From Phyto melanocephala (Eukaryota; Arthropoda; Insecta; Diptera; Rhinophoridae), in NCBI GenBank assembly GCA_941918925.1, contig OW799233.1, positions 1,232,001-1,296,000 on the forward strand: a DNA stretch of 64,000 nt, given 5' to 3'. Within the stretch, counting starts at the first letter, position 1; every line of letters begins with the position of its first letter. Under the pieces are notes generated by a model that was not told where the DNA came from, made no database searches, and worked only from the letters and a program-made list of their open reading frames with translations. Made by a program: the position numbers and the translations under genes. This document shows positions 58,219 through 64,000 of this stretch, in pieces.

Positions 58219-59967
58219 AAATTAATTAAATTCAATTAATAATTTTCGTTATTTATTTGGCGAATCTCACATTACTGCAAAGTTACGTTATTTTTAAGTC
58301 ACATGAAAAGGTGGATACAGATAGGTTATTCAAAAGGTAAAAAAGTTGAATTCACTTTGATTGGGCATGGTATTGTCTACTATTTTTGGCCAGAAAGCAT
58401 CACGGACGTCCTCAGAAAAATTTACCAATGTTTCACCATATTGCTACAATCCATTCGCGAATATTTGATACATCACTAGTATGTATTTATTTACAATAAA
58501 TATGAATGAGTTTGTTCTAGTTTCATTTATTTTGCATAAGCTAATTAGGCACATTAATTACTTTTAATTTGTTTTCTCTCTTTTCTTACCACAAATCTTA
58601 TGTATTATTTACTTATTTGTTGTTATTGTATTGACTATATTTAAATAATTTACCAAGAAAAATAATTTGTTTTCAAAATTTTAAGCTGAAGAGTAATCAC
58701 AAACTCTGTGAGAGTAATAAAATCAAAACAATAATAAAAACATACAAAGACAGTAATAACAATATAGCGACTTTCATGTTTAACAATGAAAATTATATAT
58801 GTAGAGGTAAAAATCTCATTAATTCGTATGTGGCAACTTCGAATGTAACTACTTTGCCAAATCAACACAGTTACGGCCATATGTATAAAAACTTATAACA
58901 GGCTTATAATTCGTTTTCAAGCAAAATATATTATTGTTGCATTCATAAATCTTTAATAGACTTATAAATCTTTTATAAACCATTTATAAAATCAAAAATT
59001 TTAGTTTGATTTACCCTTCTTTAAACCAAAAATAAGGCGACATTTCATGCATAATTTGCCTTAAAAAAAAATTTGTAAAGAAATTTTGTGAAAAAATTTA
59101 AGAAAAAGTGATTGAAATATTAAAATTGATGCGATTAACACAATTCGACGTATAGGTAAGTGCAATTTATACAAAAGAAAATATATAATTTCACATATTT
59201 TTAATTAAATAAAATTTAAAAAAATATAATAGTGATGTAAGAAAAACGTAAACAAACTTGTATGAGCACCTTTAACAGTATAAGTCTCTTGTGCAAGAGA
59301 CTTGCCTAGTCAGAAAGAAATTTAAATACACCATGGCTCTACTCTATTTCACATTAAATACCGAATAGTTATTCAATATTGGTTACTTGTTAAGTTATAA
59401 CTTAATCATTATCCCAGCACTAATTGGTATTCTCTCATTGCATTTGCTTTCGTGGCTAGTGTTATAAATATTAAGTATTATTAAATACCAATTATTTGGC
59501 TGCACGATGCACGTCATTACTTTAACTGCCGTATTCATAAAATATATATTAGGTTATTGAAGGCTTATTCGACAAATTTCTGTAAAATGTTTTTTAATAT
59601 ATTAAAAACTAACTGACGTATGCGTTCAACTTGTTAAAAGGCTTATACACTTGTTTTTTATGGCAATTTTATTTTAAACCTTTGATAATTTTTGTGTAAA
59701 CGACAGCAGCAAATTATTACATGTTGTTTTTAATATAATTTCACCATTTGCGCATGCGGGTTAAGTTATAAACCACAATACTCTCGTATTGTTTCACAGC
59801 ACACTGGTAAGAAAATTTGTGAAAAACCAGTAGAAATGATAGGGTACGTTTGTGGATATTTGATATGAATTTTTAGCATACTTAGTAAAGAATAAAACAG
59901 TCTTCTGATAAGTTGATCCTACTTCTTTATGTTCACTGCGATTTACTAAATAAATAGGATTGTGGAT
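58219..59967. other. Intergenic DNA, repeat fragments
   Basis: A single arm TTAACTGCCGTATTCATAAA near 59,520 matches the foldback element at 22.7 kb. No gene was recognised. Confidence 0.4.
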
Positions 59968-60389
59968 ATCTATATATATATATATAAATCAATGCCACTT
60001 TTTGTTTTAATTTTATAACTCAAGAACGGGCCAAATGTTAAGGATTTGTTCGGACTATTTATTAGATGGTTTATGTAAAGTTTGCACAAAATCCGTCGAG
60101 CGATTTACGGGTAAAAAAGGGTAAAATCGGTAACTCAGTAACTCCGGGCTTAATAAAGATATCACAAAAAATAAAATAAAAATAAATAAAATAAATAAAT
60201 AAATAAAAATTCAGAAAGGACTAAAGAGCCTGTTAAAAATAATTGGATAGATGTCTGGTACTTTTTGGAAATTTTGAGTTTTAAAGGGATAAAACTGGTA
60301 AAAGCTGAATTTTGGTACTTTTTTGAACAGCATTTATATTTGAGAGGGATAGCAGTAGGAAAAAATCACGTACCGGGTGGCTAGTATAA
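59968..60389 (+). mobile_element. Small Helitron-like element
   Basis: It begins TCTATATATATATATATAAA and ends GTACCGGGTGGCTAG followed by T, with no TIR. The interior (CGAGCGATTTACGGGTAAAA) is unrelated to the tandem-unit Helitrons. Confidence 0.5.
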
Positions 60390-60559
60390 TATAAATTTCT
60401 AAATTTCCTCTAAACAAATCTCATTGTGTTAAATGAAACAACAGAACTCGATGATGCACATAAAGCATTATAGTGTGGTTTTCAAGTAATTTGAAGAGAA
60501 ATTCTTATTCAAAACTAATTTAAATAAAAGATTGTTTATAATTTTGATGTTAAGACAAA

Positions 60560-61030
60560 CGTAAAAAATATGACAAATGGAAAATAAAAGTCAATGACGA
60601 TAAAACTCAAGCAATTATATTTCCATTCAACAAATCGCGAAAACGCTTTCCTACTAGATATATATCGTCTAGGGGAACAATTATTCCATTGAGGGACGAA
60701 ATTAAATATTTAGGAGTTATCCTTTACAAAAAACTTTTATTTAAACAGCATGTTAATTACATTTGTGAGAAGGCAATTAAGTGTAGCCGTGCCCTATACC
60801 CCTTAATTAGCCGAAGATCTAAACTTAATATAAAGAACAAGGTACTTATTTACAAAATGTGTATTCGACCGATTATGACCTATGGTTGTCGAATCTGGTC
60901 CAAAAAGGCTGCTAAAACGCATGCAAACAATTCCAAATCATTTAAAATAAAAGCTTGAAAATAATACAAAATCTATCTTTTAGATATCCAACTTATCTTC
61001 TACATAAAAACTTTAACTTTAAAATGTTTA
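60560..61030 (+). pseudogene. Jockey-like reverse-transcriptase fragment
   Basis: Frame 60,575-60,958 reads NDDKTQAIIFPFNKS, then EIKYLGVILYKKLLFKQHVN, MCIRPIMTYGCRIW and KKAAKTH. These are the Jockey-clade blocks after the catalytic core (normally KYLGVTLD, Y-x-x-L-I-R-P-I-x-T-Y-G-x-x-I-W). A one-base deletion near 60,955 breaks the frame. After it, KIIQNLSFRYPTYLLHK continues in another frame to about 61,010. Both ends are truncated. Confidence 0.7.
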
Positions 61031-62224
61031 ATTCATTGACAAGGGAACTGACGCTGTCATAAAATGAAAAATGCAGAAGGTAAAATTTTGAAATAATAAG
61101 AAATTTATTGAACAACCACTGAGGGTCTTTTGTTTAAAAGGCACATTTCAGTGATTGTTCTAAAATCTCTTATGACTTCTAAGTTGATACGAGGTTTTTA
61201 TGAACAACTTTTCCTTTAAACTGTGATATTAGTAATTGCTTTATTTAATTAATCAGATGATAATTGTTGTAATACTATATGTAAATTCTCATAACTCTGT
61301 TAACGATATTGATAAAATTAAAAAGTAACTGTGCTGATTTTAACTGTAAACTGTGTTGCACGAAGTCAACTTGCCTCTTAACGTAAGATGAATGCCACGA
61401 CTGATCCGATAATACAATATCCCATCACACAAATTTTTAGATATTCTTTATATTGTTTCGTATTGAAATTTTTGAATGATAACTTTATTTTTCGTATATC
61501 AAAATCTTAGTTATCTCTGAATTTTTAGCGTATCCCCCAGAAATCAATCCAAGGCACTAAAATTATGTGGAAAAATAATTAAACTTTTTTTTGTTTCGGA
61601 TTTTTTTAAACCCCTCCCTAATAAAAACTACCTAAAACAGAACTACCTCAAAAGAATAAAGTACATAAACAATTAATATTTTGTTTATTTATTTCTGTTT
61701 TCAATAAATAAAACTATTTGCCAAAGAGGGAGTAAAATTTTCTTAAGTACTCGGTACTCATCATAATCACAACACTGTTTGTGGCGTGCTGAAAAGAAGT
61801 CTGTATTATCAGTTTAATCAGAGTTTTTGTATAAATATTTCAATTTAATGCAATAATAGTGAAATAACTTGTAATTGTAGTACGTACAATTTATAGGAAA
61901 CTTATAACATCTTGTTTTTGAGAACAAAAAAAAAAAAAAAAAAAAAAAAATGATAAACTAGTTGAAAACATTTTTCAACTTCAAATACCGATAATTTTCT
62001 TGCTATTGTGATAGAGCCACCTAAAAGTTCTTCCTATCGTTCCCCCGCCCATCGATTGACAGTTTGTGCGTAGTAAGTATACCAAAAGTAAAGTGAACAA
62101 AATTGTGAAAAAAAATAAAGGAAAAACGGGAAACCAATCAATTGCGAGAAACATACAAATACCTTAATTTGTGGACCTACTGTAACTTAACTTTCAATAT
62201 TCATTGGTATCAAACGAAACGGAC
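61031..62224. other. Intergenic DNA and PP1 5' flank
   Basis: An inverted repeat AATAAGAAATTTATTGAACA / TGATTGTTCTAAAATCTCTTAT lies at about 61,097-61,172, and a run of about 30 A at 61,923-61,951. The last 200 bp should hold the 5' UTR and promoter of the phosphatase gene. Confidence 0.4.
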
Positions 62225-62464
62225 ATGTCCGATATGAACATTGACAGCATTATATCAAGATTATTGGAAGGTTTGTAGTGTGTAAATACCAAGTTCGTAT
62301 ATTTTTTTCCAACAAGCCTTCTCATTTTTTAGTACGTGGTGCTAGGCCCGGAAAAAATGTGCAATTATCTGAAAGTGAAATCCGTGGATTATGTTTGAAA
62401 TCAAGAGAAATTTTTCTCTCACAGCCGATTCTTTTGGAATTAGAAGCTCCACTTAAAATATGCG
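62225..62464 (+). CDS. Pp1alpha-96A: Protein phosphatase 1 catalytic subunit, alpha type, 5' end
   Basis: Exon 1 (62225-62270) and exon 2 (62333-62464), split by a 62-bp GT-AG intron, encode [15 protein letters not shown], then [20 protein letters not shown] and [16 protein letters not shown]. This is the start of PP1c, just before the metal-binding GDIHG motif, which lies beyond the window. [18 protein letters not shown] distinguishes alpha-type PP1 from the beta type (flw). Choosing the 96A paralogue rather than 87B is uncertain; it rests on my recollection that nAChRbeta2 also maps to 96A in Drosophila. The next intron contains the Tc1-like element. Confidence 0.85.
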
Positions 62465-62499
62465 GTAAGGTTTTAAAAATTTTTGTTCAAAGATACATA

Positions 62500-63833
62500 C
62501 AGTGACTCCAACGCATAATCGCACAAGAGTTTGGTTGAAATTGCGCTCTAAACAAAAACAAAATGTAGGTATTGCTTTTTCTATTTTATTTACACTTCAC
62601 GTACTTAAGACATAAAAAAACTATTTTTTTTTTGTAGGTAGATACAACCATAGTTGATTTAAAATTAATATATTAATTAATAAATATATTAAATAATTAA
62701 AAAATTTCATTTCAACGAATATTCGGATAAAGAATAGACTTGCAAAAATTACGTTATTTTACAAATAGGAAAAAACTGAATTTTTTTGTCATATTTATTT
62801 ATAAATTTTAAAAAGTGACAAAAGCATTATTTCTGTGTGAAAATGGCTCCAAGTGGTAAAGAAACGACTGTCGAAATAGACAACAGTTAGATAAGAAATA
62901 TTTGCCAAAATGGTAGAAAAAGGCAATTCATTGTTGATAATTTTTAAAGGTTTCGTAATGAATTAAGACTGGCCAATAAAAGTAGAGAATGTTAATACAA
63001 ATTACTAAATAAAAAAGTAGATCGTTCAATTTTTAAAAAAGTAAAGAGAATCTCTTAAAAACCGCATTAGGTCTGAAAATATCGTTAGAATCTCGGCCTC
63101 TTAGAAGCCTTTACAATAAACATCATAGAGATAAATTCGTCAAGGAGTACTTAATAAAAACTGTAGATATTTAGAATTCAGGAAATTTGATGACGAATTA
63201 TTATAAAATTCATTCATAGGTAGGCAATATGTGTGGCGTAAAACAAGTAATGAATTTGACCATAAAAATACATAAGCTACTGTGTAGCATGAAGGAGGCT
63301 CTGTAATTGCTTTGGACTGCATGTCTAGTGCTGGAGTCTGCAATTTGCATTTTATTAACGGTAAAATTGACAAAAGACGTTCCTAAGCTCACACCTTTAG
63401 TAAATTCATACCCAAATTCATAGAAACACCACAGAGTCCTGACCTCAATATAATGACCAATTTTAAAAGGAATCAGAAGAGTCGCAGAAAAAAATCAACT
63501 TGATAGTTTATCTAAAAAAGGGCTTGCTATAAGTTTGGAACTACATAGAGCTGGAATTTAATTGGTATAATAAATTCCTAAATGTTCACAGACTTCCGGA
63601 CAAAAATGCTATTCAACAAAATATTAATTATTTGATTTTTGTATTTTAAATATTTGTCCTATTATTTGTTGAGAAATAGAAATTAAGTTTTATTTTTATT
63701 TCCTCGATAAATTTATAGTTATTGTTCAAAAAGTGAGTGTTTTTTGTTATTATCTACAAAAGAAAGTGAGTTTTTTGTTTAGAGGACTTTTACATCAGCC
63801 ACACTCTTGTCTGATTTTGTGTAGGAGTCACTG
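62500..63833 (+). mobile_element. Tc1-like transposon with TA duplication
   Basis: The ends CAGTGACTCCAACGCATAAT and, inverted, CAGTGACTCCTACACAAAAT are parts of TIRs about 60 bp or longer. TA flanks both sides (62498-62499 and 63834-63835). CAGTG ends and TA targets define the Tc1/mariner superfamily. At 1334 bp it has the length of an intact Tc1-like element, but the transposase is broken. Confidence 0.78.
62843..63570 (+). pseudogene. Decayed Tc1-like transposase
   Basis: It starts MAPSGKETTVEI. In changing frames it shows FVKEYL, SFIGRQYVWRK, HEGGSVIALDCMSSAGV (family: GGGSVMVWGCMSS) and SPDLN near 63,440, the usual Tc1 order. Stops at about 62,888 and 63,173 and further frame changes make it inactive. 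Confidence 0.65.
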
Positions 63834-64000
63834 TAGTTTAAAGAATAGAGGTACACTAAAAAAAGAAGTTTTAAAATCGAGACGAACAATATAATTTTCA
63901 ACATAAACTTGGTTAAATAGATCTAAGTTTGTTTTTCATTAAAATTTAGGCTAAAAGTTCAATGCAATTTATTTATTTTTTTTTTCTAAATTTTTAATTT

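Noticed and set aside
63140..63392. Minus-strand ORFs at the right edge
   Set aside because: Antisense to the decayed Tc1-like transposase.

Overview
This window looks like nuclear DNA of a higher fly. It is strongly AT-rich, with short GT-AG introns in compact housekeeping genes, many (ACAT/TATG)n microsatellites, and a dense load of short transposons. The proteins resemble Drosophila chromosome-3R genes, and the large, repeat-filled introns suggest a calyptrate fly such as a blowfly or muscid. The species is an inference. Nothing prokaryotic is present, and I found no tRNA or rRNA gene.

Layout. (1) 2.3-17.7 kb is gene-dense: nAChRbeta2 (minus, 5' half only) divergent from DZIP1 (plus); Sld5 (minus) convergent with DZIP1; Tsr2 (plus) divergent from Sld5; an overlapping Pcc1/LAGE3 and PIG-P pair (minus) convergent with Tsr2; and, after a repeat block at 12.5-15.2 kb, Fip1 (minus). 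(2) 17.7-31.5 kb is repeats plus the fatty-acid-binding protein gene fabp, which has a 25-codon first exon, a 9.1-kb transposon-filled intron and two downstream exons. (3) 36.3-37.6 and 52.0-53.2 kb hold two intact mitochondrial citrate carriers of 317 residues each (sea and a paralogue) in the same orientation, about 14 kb apart, with only transposons between. (4) 53.8-55.0 kb is a NUDT18-like Nudix hydrolase (minus), convergent with sea. (5) 55.1-62.2 kb is repeats. (6) The right edge starts a protein phosphatase 1 alpha-type catalytic subunit whose second intron carries a decayed Tc1-like transposon.

Mobile DNA. The commonest repeat is a DINE-1/Helentron-like element (about ten copies or fragments) that begins near TATACCCTTCACA and ends GCCGAATATAGCACTCTTACTTGTT. 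There are also classical Helitron derivatives with about 120-bp tandem units (one forming an inverted, two-tailed element), several non-LTR retrotransposon remnants, a small TIR family with 8-bp target duplications, a TTAA-flanked piggyBac-like MITE, a MITE with perfect 38-bp TIRs nested in a DINE copy, and a 2.1-kb foldback-like element at 42,623-44,751 that carries a decayed RING-finger gene. That last element is the most unusual object in the window.

The genes do not form one pathway. They are typical Muller-element-E neighbours, covering neuronal signalling, cilia, replication, ribosome biogenesis, tRNA modification, GPI-anchor synthesis, mRNA 3' processing and lipid or citrate transport. 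All exon boundaries were derived by hand from reading frame and GT-AG sites.
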